A stretch of DNA of 64,000 nt, from assembly GCA_946811695.1 (NCBI GenBank), contig OX328128.1, positions 78,795,606-78,859,605 on the forward strand, given 5' to 3'. This document shows positions 8,193-16,800 of the stretch, piece after piece. This stretch comes from Gonocerus acuteangulatus. Its lineage: Eukaryota; Arthropoda; Insecta; Hemiptera; Coreidae. The number at the start of each line of letters is the position of its first letter. Position 1 is the stretch's first letter. The notes under the pieces were generated by a model. The model had not been told where the DNA came from, made no database searches, and saw only the letters and a program-made list of their open reading frames with translations. The translations under genes and the position numbers were made by a program.

Positions 8193-8889
8193 CTTTCTTC
8201 AAATGCAATCTCAAAGTAATAGTTTCTCCTCTGAAGACAATTAGTTCACCGCTTTGGTCTACGATTCGAACTGTAATATTGTCTATAGTCCTCACGTTGA
8301 TTGGCAAGTAAATGACTGGATTTGGTGTTTCTATTATTTTATATCCCGGTTCTACAGCGGGAAAAAATTGGTGAATACTATGATCGGCTTTTCCATTTAT
8401 AAATGAGCCAGATGCGATATTACATTGAACCGAAATTGTATTTACATTAAGTATTTGCACTATATCATTCGATTCCAGAAACTTTTCAGATGGTACAAGA
8501 AGAAAATTACGATGAGTAAAACCTAAAAGTGGTCCAATGGAATTTGGTTTTTCGGGGAAATTAAAATATATTACATGAGTTGATTTTATCTCCGACTTTA
8601 AGGTATTTGGATTTCCTCTTATCATTAGCACAACGCTTGGATCTTGGTGAGATATTTGTTCACGTAAAAATGATTCTATGGCATCAATATCATATGAACC
8701 TTCGGGTATTTGAATGGATAAATTACCTATATAAAACATGTCATTAACATTTTTCTGAAGGTTTGGAATGGTGTAAAAAGTATCAAACGACAATAGTCCA
8801 ATGGAGTAAGAGCCGTCCAATTCTAGCGGAGGTAAAAAGTTTGCTTGGAGCACACTGGAATTACCCGTTAACGTTACAGAGTAGCTCAT
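8182..8889 (-). CDS. Minor capsid (penton-like) protein, single jelly roll
   Basis: 235 aa from ATG 8889. Beta-rich throughout. The N-terminal MSYSVTLTGNSSVL followed by LDGSYSIGLLSFDTFYTIPN is the usual opening of Polinton/virophage penton-type proteins, and GSYDIDAIESFLREQ matches their conserved helix. It would occupy the five-fold vertices next to the major capsid protein. It starts 21 bp after the protease frame ends and overlaps the next ORF by 11 bp, as expected in a polycistronic late block. Unbroken. Confidence 0.85.
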   Translation of the reverse strand: MSYSVTLTGNSSVLQANFLPPLELDGSYSIGLLSFDTFYTIPNLQKNVNDMFYIGNLSIQIPEGSYDIDAIESFLREQISHQDPSVVLMIRGNPNTLKSEIKSTHVIYFNFPEKPNSIGPLLGFTHRNFLLVPSEKFLESNDIVQILNVNTISVQCNIASGSFINGKADHSIHQFFPAVEPGYKIIETPNPVIYLPINVRTIDNITVRIVDQSGELIVFRGETITLRLHLKKDGN

Positions 8890-8910
8890 GGTTGTAAATA
8901 AATAAAATGT

Positions 8911-9270
8911 TCACGAATGGTCGATTAAATACTGTAAACAAAGATGTCCGCAGATTGATGTATTCCACTCTTGATATCTTTCTCTATTATATGTAATATT
9001 TAACCCTTTAAAATATTTTAATAATTGAGGAGGTGGTTTTAAATTTCCAAAAGAATCGAAATAAGTAACTTCGTTATTATTTTTCAAATAGCAGACCCAG
9101 TGTGAACCCTTTTCAGAACTCGGTTCTAAATTTATGATAGCGGACTCGCTTTTTTTCCATGGAGACGGAGGTAGTGTATCAATCATAAATACACCTCGAA
9201 AGTGTGGAATACATAATACGTTTTGAGCCAAATGATTCAGTTCGACATCCGTTAAAGCCCTTTGAGGTAG
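8911..9270 (-). CDS. Adenain-like cysteine protease without its own AUG
   Basis: The open frame between TGA (9271-9273) and the stop at 8911 codes 119 residues. The catalytic pieces are visible: His in GSHWVCYLK, Asp in YFDSFG, a Gln-containing RERYQEW segment and the nucleophile Cys in ICGHLCLQYL. Related virus proteases mature capsid proteins inside the particle. Conserved-looking sequence (LTDVELNHL ... FRGVF) precedes the first in-frame ATG, which lies inside the fold (FMIDTLP), so that ATG cannot start a full enzyme. The frame is the same as that of the upstream PLA2/pX gene. Translation by readthrough of TGA CTA, a spliced leader, or a non-AUG start are the options. It is shorter than adenovirus proteases (about 200 aa). 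Confidence 0.85.
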   Translation of the reverse strand, partial: LPQRALTDVELNHLAQNVLCIPHFRGVFMIDTLPPSPWKKSESAIINLEPSSEKGSHWVCYLKNNNEVTYFDSFGNLKPPPQLLKYFKGLNITYNRERYQEWNTSICGHLCLQYLIDHS

Positions 9271-9276
9271 TCATAT
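9271..9276 (-). promoter_or_regulatory. Possible stop-codon readthrough site, TGA CTA
   Basis: The PLA2/pX gene ends in TGA followed at once by CTA in the same frame as the protease. UGA CUA is the best known leaky-stop context in metazoans and their viruses. The following base is C, whereas the strongest version has G. Visible: the in-frame arrangement. Inferred: functional readthrough. Confidence 0.4.
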
Positions 9277-10035
9277 TTGATAAGATTTTTTGCCTTTTTT
9301 TCTTTTAGATCCTATAAACAATCCATATCCTTTTCGATAAGGCTTTAGGTAAAGCCCATTACCAATTTTCTGAGCTTCCATCGCTAAATTGTGTCTTTTT
9401 TGCTCATCCAATTTTTGTTTAGCTTCTCTTGCTTCACTGACTGCTTTAGCAACACTTGCCGCTCCCCCTGCTAGTGAACCAATAGCTGAAAGACCCGCCA
9501 TTATCGGTACGAGAAAGGGTAAAAACCCTCCGGTTTTGTTTGGTATTGGAAGAACCCGAGGTGCCGTAGGTCTGTGTTTACCATTGAGATGTTTTTTAGC
9601 CTGTTTATAAGCCATTTTCGAAGCTTTAATAATCGAGGACAAATCGTTTACCTTTGCCGATTTAACAAGTTTTTTGAAACTAGTCTTTTTTTGAATACCC
9701 GAACCCATCTTTCCTTTAGCTTTCATCGCATTCGCCACTAACCAGGAAGCCGCCTTTTCCCCCAACGATGTATCCGACGCTGTAGCTCTTTGCCAAGCTT
9801 TTTCTTCAAGGACTCTATCGGCTCGTCGTCTACTCTCCAAATCTTTATGTTGATTATAAGCTATATCGTGCTCTTTGCAGGCTTGATCGAGTAGATTTAT
9901 TCCTCTGTCGCCTTTAGCCAATCGATTTTTTAGTTTAGTACCGGGGCCGCAATACTGATATCCTGGGAGGTGTAATTCAAAGGGCAGTTTGTTTATAAGA
10001 GTGTTCAATAGACCTCTTCCTCGTTTCCTTCTCAT
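9274..10035 (-). CDS. PLA2/pX-type minor capsid protein
   Basis: 254 aa from ATG 10035 (stop codon 9271-9273). Residues 28-57 carry the hallmarks of a parvovirus-type phospholipase A2: calcium loop YCGPGT (28-33), then D50, C53 and the catalytic HD pair (56-57). A long Lys/Ala-rich middle follows, then a glycine/alanine hydrophobic segment (about 169-199, GGFLPFLVPIMAGLSAIGSL) resembling adenovirus pX/pVI membrane-active regions, and a basic C-terminus. Homologues are minor virion proteins that disturb host membranes during entry. First gene of the minus-strand late block, divergent from the ATPase; its stop leads in frame into the protease. Confidence 0.85.
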
Positions 10036-10041
10036 ACTACT

Positions 10042-10082
10042 ACTAATGCAGCAACGTTCGCCAACTTCTTTATATATAAAAC
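10042..10082. promoter_or_regulatory. Shared bidirectional TATA region between late block and ATPase
   Basis: The near-palindromic tttatatataaa (10069-10080) works as a TATA box on both strands. On the minus strand a TTAGT initiator (A at 10044) is about 32 bp away, giving a very short leader for the PLA2/pX gene. On the plus strand TTGTCAGT lies immediately before the ATPase ATG at 10121, about 45 bp from the TATA, a little too far. Confidence 0.5.
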
Positions 10083-10120
10083 CAGATGATCATTTGCATA
10101 AACTAGTATTAGTTGTCAGT

Positions 10121-10819
10121 ATGAAGTTGATTGAGCAAAAAGAACGTTTTCAAGCAGTCGAGTTACCGCCACCGCCACCGGCGATAGAAAAAGAAACGGA
10201 TCGAAGACATGGACCACTGTTGCCGAACACAATAAGGGCTGCTGTTTGTGGCCCAAGCGGATGTGGAAAAACGAATATTATGCTTAGTCTTCTATTAGAT
10301 TCAAACGGTGTGAAATTTAAAAATGTTTATATTTTCGGAAAGACTTTACATCAGCCTAAATATCGATATTTAAAAACTATTTTAAGCCACGTTGCGGACA
10401 TTATAGGATTTTACACCTTCGAAGATGCAAAGGAATTGCCTCAAGACGTGGAGTCCGACTCTGTTTGCATATTTGATGACGTCACTATGGAAGATCAAAA
10501 TACTATTAAACGATATTTTAGTTATGGACGTCATAAAAACCTCGATTGCTTCTATTTGACTCAGAGTTATGTTTGCATTCCCAGACATCTCATCAGATGT
10601 AATTTTAATTTTTTGATCGTATTCTCTCAAGACGAACTGAATTTAAGACACATTTATGATGAACATGTTAGCAGTTCGGATTTGAGTTTTTCGACTTTTA
10701 AAAATATATGTTCCTTATGTTGGAAAGATTCTTTTGGTTATCTTGTCATTGACAAGAGTAGTGATTCGAACAATGGTCGATTTCGAAAAGGTCTTGATAC
10801 GTTCATTGTCGATATATAA
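10121..10819 (+). CDS. Genome-packaging ATPase (FtsK/HerA-like)
   Basis: Start set at ATG 10121 (232 aa): it follows TTGTCAGT directly, and the upstream part of the frame overlaps the divergent gene and its promoter. Walker A GPSGCGKT is at residues 44-51 and Walker B VCIFDD at 115-120. A later DCFYLTQSY is the usual sensor-like motif with Gln, followed by PRHLIRCN. This matches the A32-type packaging ATPases of Polintons, virophages and poxviruses, which pump DNA into preformed capsids. A proline-rich N-terminus precedes the domain. The stop codon overlaps the TATA box of the next gene. Confidence 0.93.
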   Translation: MKLIEQKERFQAVELPPPPPAIEKETDRRHGPLLPNTIRAAVCGPSGCGKTNIMLSLLLDSNGVKFKNVYIFGKTLHQPKYRYLKTILSHVADIIGFYTFEDAKELPQDVESDSVCIFDDVTMEDQNTIKRYFSYGRHKNLDCFYLTQSYVCIPRHLIRCNFNFLIVFSQDELNLRHIYDEHVSSSDLSFSTFKNICSLCWKDSFGYLVIDKSSDSNNGRFRKGLDTFIVDI

Positions 10820-10846
10820 GGATGTTTTAAAGTTGAATTTTATCAT
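10812..10846 (+). promoter_or_regulatory. Candidate promoter of the 10855 gene
   Basis: tatataag spans the ATPase stop codon (TATA box about 10813-10820), with tatCATTatt near 10842 at initiator distance and the ATG 12 bp beyond. Spacing fits; strength is unknown. Confidence 0.45.
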
Positions 10847-10854
10847 TATTCGTC

Positions 10855-12093
10855 ATGGATCCAAAAGTTACTCGTGAAATTATGCAAACGAGTGATTCGT
10901 TAAGAAAAAAATTTCATTCATTAAAGCGTCGATTGGAGGATACACAAGGAGAACGTCAAAGGTTTTTTTCTCCCTTACTTGAACCACTAGAAGATATAAA
11001 GAAACACGTACTCGATAGGAATATAGCCGCTCCTCCCCCTCCTTCTACCATTTATTCTTCTCCTCGAGGGTTTACACCTCACAAATTAATAAAAAAGCCT
11101 AGAAAACTAATCGAAACATTTGATGAGGAAAGTATGTGGGAAGATCCAAACGCCACAGTCCAAACACCACCTATTTATCGAAGATCGACTATGATTCCTT
11201 CAACTAGCGAGACCGCCTCACCACAGTCATCATATGTCGTAGTTCAGTCACCGCCGCCACCGCTACGTACCGAAGAATTATTATTACCAGAAAAAGAAGA
11301 AAGACAGATTAAAAAAGAAAAAACGGGTGAGGAGGAAGAATATGAGACGGAAAGTGCACTTGTTGAAAAAGTAAGAGAGTACGTTAAAACACCACAAGGA
11401 GAGGAGGAACTCGAAGAAAATTTAAGGACGGCCGGACCTTTGCAAAGACATTATTTAGCCAAGTTATTCAAAGGAGGAGGTAAGAAAACTCTAGACGACA
11501 GGTATGGTCTTCGAGTTATGCCTGATGGAGGACTTGCCATTGGTGATTCGACAGACGTTCAGCTTTTCGCAAACAGCGATGACATCAACATTAATGGAAA
11601 AGTATACGAAGGAACACCCGGTCTACTCCAGCTTCTTTATTTAAAAAACCCTGAGAGTTACACACAAGATGACCTGAAAAACTATAAAAACATTCTAGTA
11701 TTGACGAATGCACACAAGAAAGGCTTTAGCCAAGAGCGTGGCTTACAAGGATCTAGATCTATAAAATATAGAAATGTAATATCCAAGTTATTTTCAAACA
11801 AGTATTTTAGTCCTCACAAAATTAGTAGTAGTAGTAGTAGTCGTAGCCCCGTTGTGAGAAGAGTGTCTTCACTCCGGTCGTATAAAACAGCAGCAGCAGC
11901 AGCAACTGAAAGAAAAAAGGGAACTGGGCTTATGCATGCGTATAAACCTGTATTTGAATTTTGGAATGATCCGAACGAATTAGTGGATCGACTCAAATTA
12001 CTAGTTGCTTCGTCTCAAGCCGGACACAAAGGTCATGAAAATGAAATTGAATCGATAATTGAAGAGTTGCGCGAGGAAAATATAATATATTAA
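10855..12093 (+). CDS. Polinton-associated hypothetical protein (DUF8207-like)
   Basis: 412 aa from ATG 10855. N-terminus: a coiled-coil-like basic helix (LRKKFHSLKRRLEDTQ), then a long disordered Pro/Ser/Glu-rich linker. Residues about 213-295 form a compact domain (DDRYGLRV, IGDSTDVQLF, INGKVYEGTPGLLQLLYLKN, then YKNILVLTNAHKKG) that I recall as the recurrent domain of arthropod Polinton proteins catalogued as DUF8207; that name is from memory. The C-terminal part has serine and alanine runs coded by trinucleotide microsatellites. Function unknown; a structural or assembly role is plausible from its position beside the packaging ATPase. Confidence 0.72.
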   Translation: MDPKVTREIMQTSDSLRKKFHSLKRRLEDTQGERQRFFSPLLEPLEDIKKHVLDRNIAAPPPPSTIYSSPRGFTPHKLIKKPRKLIETFDEESMWEDPNATVQTPPIYRRSTMIPSTSETASPQSSYVVVQSPPPPLRTEELLLPEKEERQIKKEKTGEEEEYETESALVEKVREYVKTPQGEEELEENLRTAGPLQRHYLAKLFKGGGKKTLDDRYGLRVMPDGGLAIGDSTDVQLFANSDDININGKVYEGTPGLLQLLYLKNPESYTQDDLKNYKNILVLTNAHKKGFSQERGLQGSRSIKYRNVISKLFSNKYFSPHKISSSSSSRSPVVRRVSSLRSYKTAAAAATERKKGTGLMHAYKPVFEFWNDPNELVDRLKLLVASSQAGHKGHENEIESIIEELREENIIY

Positions 12094-12120
12094 CGTTTTA
12101 ACAATCATTTTTAACTCACA

Positions 12121-12144
12121 ATGTTTTTGCTAGTGTCACAATGA
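12121..12144 (+). CDS. Seven-codon upstream ORF overlapping the next start
   Basis: ATG at 12121 opens a seven-codon frame whose TGA (12142-12144) overlaps the ATG of the fibre-repeat gene (12141) in the arrangement ATGA. Such overlaps allow termination-reinitiation. It could also be chance. An AT-rich TATA-like stretch lies at about 12080-12091. Confidence 0.35.
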   Translation: MFLLVSQ

Positions 12145-12584
12145 CCATAAGCAAGTTTGGAACTCACGTAACAAAAAAGTATTCAAAGTATAAAAAACAT
12201 TATTTTCCATTCAGTTCATTAAAATCTGAACAGCATATCGATGCGAATAACCTACGAATAATAAAAGTTGCTAACCCGGTTGCTTCTACTGACGCGGTCA
12301 ACAAATTGTATGCAGATGCGTTAGCACTTTTTTACACAGATTTGAAAAATTGGCCTAATAATTATATAAATGGTAAAGGAAAAAGGCTTGTTAACTTTGC
12401 ACTACCCATAAACGGTTATGATGTTGTTACTAAAGATTATTTAGAAAAGCATGTGATAACTTTAATTGAAGATAAATATGATGCTCAGGGCAAAAGGATT
12501 ACAAATATTAAAGATCCTCTACATGAAAGAGATGTGGTAACTCTTGGTTATCTAAACAACATATTAAAGAAATCATCATTATAA
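12141..12584 (+). CDS. Small fibre-like repeat protein
   Basis: 147 aa from ATG 12141. After a basic N-terminus it contains three diverged repeats with the pattern Leu/Ile-x-asn-hydrophobic, two residues, Pro, then Asp-Val/Ala-Val and Tyr-Leu: around residues 38-60 (VANPVASTDAVNKLYAD), 82-105 (LPINGYDVVTKDYL) and 115-140 (DPLHERDVVTLGYL). The same pattern builds trimeric beta-structured shafts in phage tail fibres. It may be a virion fibre or spike, though this is inference from the pattern alone. Its TAA overlaps the integrase ATG (TAATG), so the two are translationally linked. Confidence 0.62.
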   Translation: MTISKFGTHVTKKYSKYKKHYFPFSSLKSEQHIDANNLRIIKVANPVASTDAVNKLYADALALFYTDLKNWPNNYINGKGKRLVNFALPINGYDVVTKDYLEKHVITLIEDKYDAQGKRITNIKDPLHERDVVTLGYLNNILKKSSL

Positions 12585-13546
12585 TGGACTCGAGGATAGA
12601 GAAGAAGAAGAAGACTGTGGTCGACGAGCTGCATAAACCAGCTCGACGGATATATCCTAGACGGAAAACAGTTTTGAAAGGGGTAAATGACTTGTGGCAA
12701 ATAGATTTAGTTGAAATGATACCTTATGCAAAATTCAACAAAGGGCACAGATATTTATTAACAATTATCGATTGCTTTTCTAAATTTGCATGGGCTGTGC
12801 CGATAAAAAGAAAAACAGGACAAGACACGAGCAAAGCTTTGGAAAAAGTGTTTCTCTCGAGCAAACGCGTTCCAAAAAATATACAGAGTGATGCCGGTAG
12901 GGAATTTTATAATTCTCAGTTCAAAATGCTGATGAAGAAATATAAAATTAATCATTATTCTACTTTTTCAAATATGAAAGCCTCGATTGTCGAAAGATTT
13001 AATAGAACTTTAAAGGCAAAAATGTGGAAAACTTTTAGTCTCAGAGGAAATTACAAATTCTTAGATATTCTACCTTCTCTCTTGTATGAATATAATGAAA
13101 CATATCACAAAACGATTGGTATGAAACCGATCGAGGTTACGTCCAAAGATATTGAAAAATATTTATTAGCAAATGTGTATTCGACAAAACCAAAGAAAAA
13201 AAAGAAAAGAAAAGAAAAGATGATTAATAAACAAACATTTGATGAAGGAGATTACGTTAGAATTTCCAAACATAAAACTACATTTTCAAAAGGTTATACT
13301 CCGAATTGGACAGCTGAAATATTTAAAATAATCAAAGTTCAGAATACGAAACCTTATACATACCTTTTGGAAGATGAGAATGGTCAATCAATTAAAGGCT
13401 CGTTTTATGAAGAAGAAATTCAAAAAGTCAAATATCCAGACGTATATCTTGTTGAAAAAGTTTTAAAAAGGAAAGGAAAAAACTTGTATGTGAAATGGAT
13501 GGGATTATCTCAGAAATCATGGATCAAAGAAAATGATATTGCATAA
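12584..13546 (+). CDS. Polinton integrase, retroviral DDE type with chromodomain
   Basis: 320 aa from ATG 12584. Catalytic triad: D41 in WQIDL, D103 in SDAGREF, E137 in SIVERFNRT; the D-to-E spacing of 33 is close to the classical 35. Residues about 283-320 form a chromodomain (YLVEKVLKRKGKNLYVKWMG), which targets modified histones. The N-terminal zinc-binding HHCC region of longer integrases is absent, so the protein is at the short end. It catalyses insertion with a 6-bp duplication, agreeing with tgtata at the ends. It overlaps the preceding stop by one base. Confidence 0.95.
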   Translation: MDSRIEKKKKTVVDELHKPARRIYPRRKTVLKGVNDLWQIDLVEMIPYAKFNKGHRYLLTIIDCFSKFAWAVPIKRKTGQDTSKALEKVFLSSKRVPKNIQSDAGREFYNSQFKMLMKKYKINHYSTFSNMKASIVERFNRTLKAKMWKTFSLRGNYKFLDILPSLLYEYNETYHKTIGMKPIEVTSKDIEKYLLANVYSTKPKKKKKRKEKMINKQTFDEGDYVRISKHKTTFSKGYTPNWTAEIFKIIKVQNTKPYTYLLEDENGQSIKGSFYEEEIQKVKYPDVYLVEKVLKRKGKNLYVKWMGLSQKSWIKENDIA

Positions 13547-13812
13547 CAATTACATATATGTATTTATTGTTTAAAATATAAGTATTTGACACAATTGTAT
13601 TGTTTTGTTTTGTATACCTTTATTCTAAAACTATTTTAAATACACAAAAGTTATAATTTATACATCTTACATTAAATTGATTATTACTTTCAATATATTC
13701 TCGACGTTACATATAAAAAAGCACATAGATAATAAAAAAAAAAAAAATAAAGAAAAGAAACTAACTACTTAAATTACACTTATTATAACAAATGGTGGTT
13801 ATGATTGTTTTA
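13547..13812. terminator. Convergent 3' region between integrase and polymerase
   Basis: AT-rich non-coding stretch with plus-strand AATAAA near 13731 and at 13746-13751 for the integrase. On the minus strand an AATAAA (13808-13813) overlaps the polymerase stop codon. Confidence 0.5.
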
Positions 13813-16800
13813 TTATTGATCCAGGTTGTAATGACCAAAAGGCAGTGTTTGCACACCATTTTCTAGAGTATATCTTTTGTCGTCGAAAGAGCATAGCGAT
13901 ATTTTGTTTATTAGTACGGTTTTAACATTATGTCGTTTTGATTGTATTGTATAAAATGAAGAAAACATTTTTTTACTGGTTTCAAGTGTATTTAAATAAT
14001 CTGTAAAATTAAAGTCCTTGACTGATGATTGTTTAACGCCCTTGGCTTTTTTAACACAAGTTTCATTATTTGTTAAAAATGAATACATTTTGGGCCTTAA
14101 GCCTACAAATTCTACAATAGGGTCCCCAAAGGTTTCATCCTTCAAAAGACCAACAATTTTTTTATTTTTCTCCGAATAACATAAATGAGATTTTGGAAAG
14201 TTGCTTGTGTCAAAAAATTGATGCAAGTCATTAGCTATATCAAAATAAATGTCATCTGTTTTAATGCTATACAAGAGGCTATCAGTGTCAGTATAACACA
14301 AGGACACGTTATTTAAACCATATTTTTGAAGAAAAACGTTGTAGTGATAATCATACATTAGAACTTTGCTTAGTTCTAATATCGAAAACCCCACGTAAAT
14401 AGGCTTGTTAAATACAACTTTTTCCTTTTCCAACTGTACTCCTACAACGTTGTCAGCAAATATAAACCTGTCTTTAAAATTTGGTTTGTTTACAAGGTTT
14501 CTCAATGATTTTGTATTAGTAACAATTTTTAAATCTATTCGGTTTCGAACGTTTTCCATAAATTTACCAAAACAGCTGTTGTTCATGAGTTTGTAAAAAT
14601 CTGACTCAAAGGTATTTTTTGATAAAGCTCGCATTTTGCTATTAACTTCGATATATCGAGACAGCCATTTGCTTTGTTTAAATTTTAATATTCTGTAAAT
14701 CTTAGTCACTTTTAGTCCGAGTTGTAAAGCTTGTTTTAGATTAATGTAATGTACAATATAACGTGATTTGGGTTTCAAAGTGGTTAATAGTTTTACGGTT
14801 TTTCCATTAGGCGGGATTGTGTTCTCGGGCAATAAAGGCAATTGAGAGTGTTTATCGTGAATTTCTTTGGGATAGGATATATCTACATCAAACACATAGC
14901 CAATCTCGGAGTCGTTGTCTACATCCAAAGGGTTTATAGTTTCGTCTGTCCACTCTAAACCCCCATATGGCAGTGGGCAATTCATGGCGTACCCGTATAA
15001 ATTGTTAACGTCAACATACAATAAATAATTGCTACTTTTAGACGAATCGTATTCTTTCAGATATTTATTATTTGCTTTTGCATGACGTTGAATAACTTGA
15101 CAAATTCCTCCTCTGATTCCTTTTTCAAAAAACTGAATCATATCAATATCTTTCACTATATCTAATTTTATATTTGTATATTTGAGCATCGCGTTCCAAG
15201 ATAGCTGTGGTAGGGTGTAGAACCAGGCCGGATCCAATTGATATATTTTTATGCAAAGTGAGCGAAAGGTTTCAAAGACTTCACAAAGCAATATGACATC
15301 TGTTTTAATATATAATTCCGTGTATTCTTTTAGTGTTTTAATATTAAAGGTTTTCCAAACTGTCCGAGCGTGAGTATAGTCTAAATCGCTAATATGCTTT
15401 TGTGTTAAATCGTTGTAGAATTTTTCTTTTGTCGGCAATTTAGTTTCCTTCAAACGGTCCAGCGAATCAAAGTAATTATAAGGAAACACTCCTTTTCTGG
15501 TAAGCAAATCAATTTTTTTTTCATCATTTATAATTTTGTACATATGGGGAAAAACCTCAATTAGCGGTTGAGTATTATTTTTTAAATTTGTAACCAATGT
15601 TTCTAAGCTAGAAGAAAGAAATTTGTAGCTATCGATAAATCTTATTTTAGTCATACACCCTACAAACGTTATGCTAAAACTGATATATTTTTCGGTATTG
15701 CTTGGAATTACTGTTACATTTTCACAAAGGCCTAGAAAGGGAATTATAAAATGCGAGTCATAGTTTTGTAAGTTGTGCATAAACACTGGTATAAAATCTG
15801 GTTTTCTTGCTCTTAAATTACAGGCATTATGTGCGGCTCCGATAAATTTCCCTGAATAATGACAATGGTGGTGAACGCGATCTTCCATCAGATTGTCTTT
15901 TTGACATAACACGCATATATTTGTAGAGGAAAATAATACTTTTTCCTCGTTGCTCAATTCGTTCATCGGAATAGGAAGTATTTCATCGACTTTGGCGACT
16001 AACGATCTCAATTTCTCTATAAATGCTTGCATACAATTTTCTCCCGTATATACGAACGGGTCTAAATCAAACATATCTGATTTAACGAGTAAAGAAACTG
16101 AAAACGGCACATGCTGATGTACTTGTTTCGTCCAAGAAATCGAAGGATTGGGAGAAGCTGTCGATATCGGAACCAAAAGTGATTCGATATCTGCATATGC
16201 TACTATTGGCACTGGCTGTGAGTATTCTACCTGCTTAAATTCAATATTATCTTCTTCTGGGAAAACAGATCGTACGGCTTTATGCTTTTGACAAAATAAT
16301 TGATGATCCACTAACCGTTCCTTGGCGTTTTGCCCCCTAATATTCACGACTCCTGTTGGAAATTGAGAAAGACACCTTCGACAGATTTCATATGAACGTT
16401 TACCAGAAGAGGATATCTGCGAACTTAGTAATCGTGATAAATTTGTAATTAGGCAGTAATGAGTGTTTTCCTCATTTTGAAGATATAAAAGATCAAAAGC
16501 TTTGTCATATTCATACTTCTTACTTATTCTTAACGGATATACTTGACACTTTTCATCTAGACCAAAAACATTAATGCTCACATTATTTACAATTTCGAAA
16601 GGTGCGATGTCTTTTATTAGAGTCGGGTAGGATATACAATCGAATGAATAGGAAGATTCGATATTTGAATATGCTTCGGGATCATTTAGCCTAATAATTT
16701 CACTGAGAATAGCAAAACGAAAACATTCGTCGGTCGACGTGTTTTTTACATTTATTACACAATGTTTATCTTTTATTTGTTTTGGTAATTCAATGAATTT

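Noticed and set aside
8911..9231. Protease starting at 9231
   Set aside because: The codon there is TTG, not a normal eukaryotic start; the open frame continues to the TGA at 9271-9273 with conserved-looking sequence.
9989..10120. N-terminal extension of the ATPase from 9989
   Set aside because: It overlaps the divergent PLA2/pX gene and crosses the TATA region; ATG 10121 right after TTGTCAGT is a better start.
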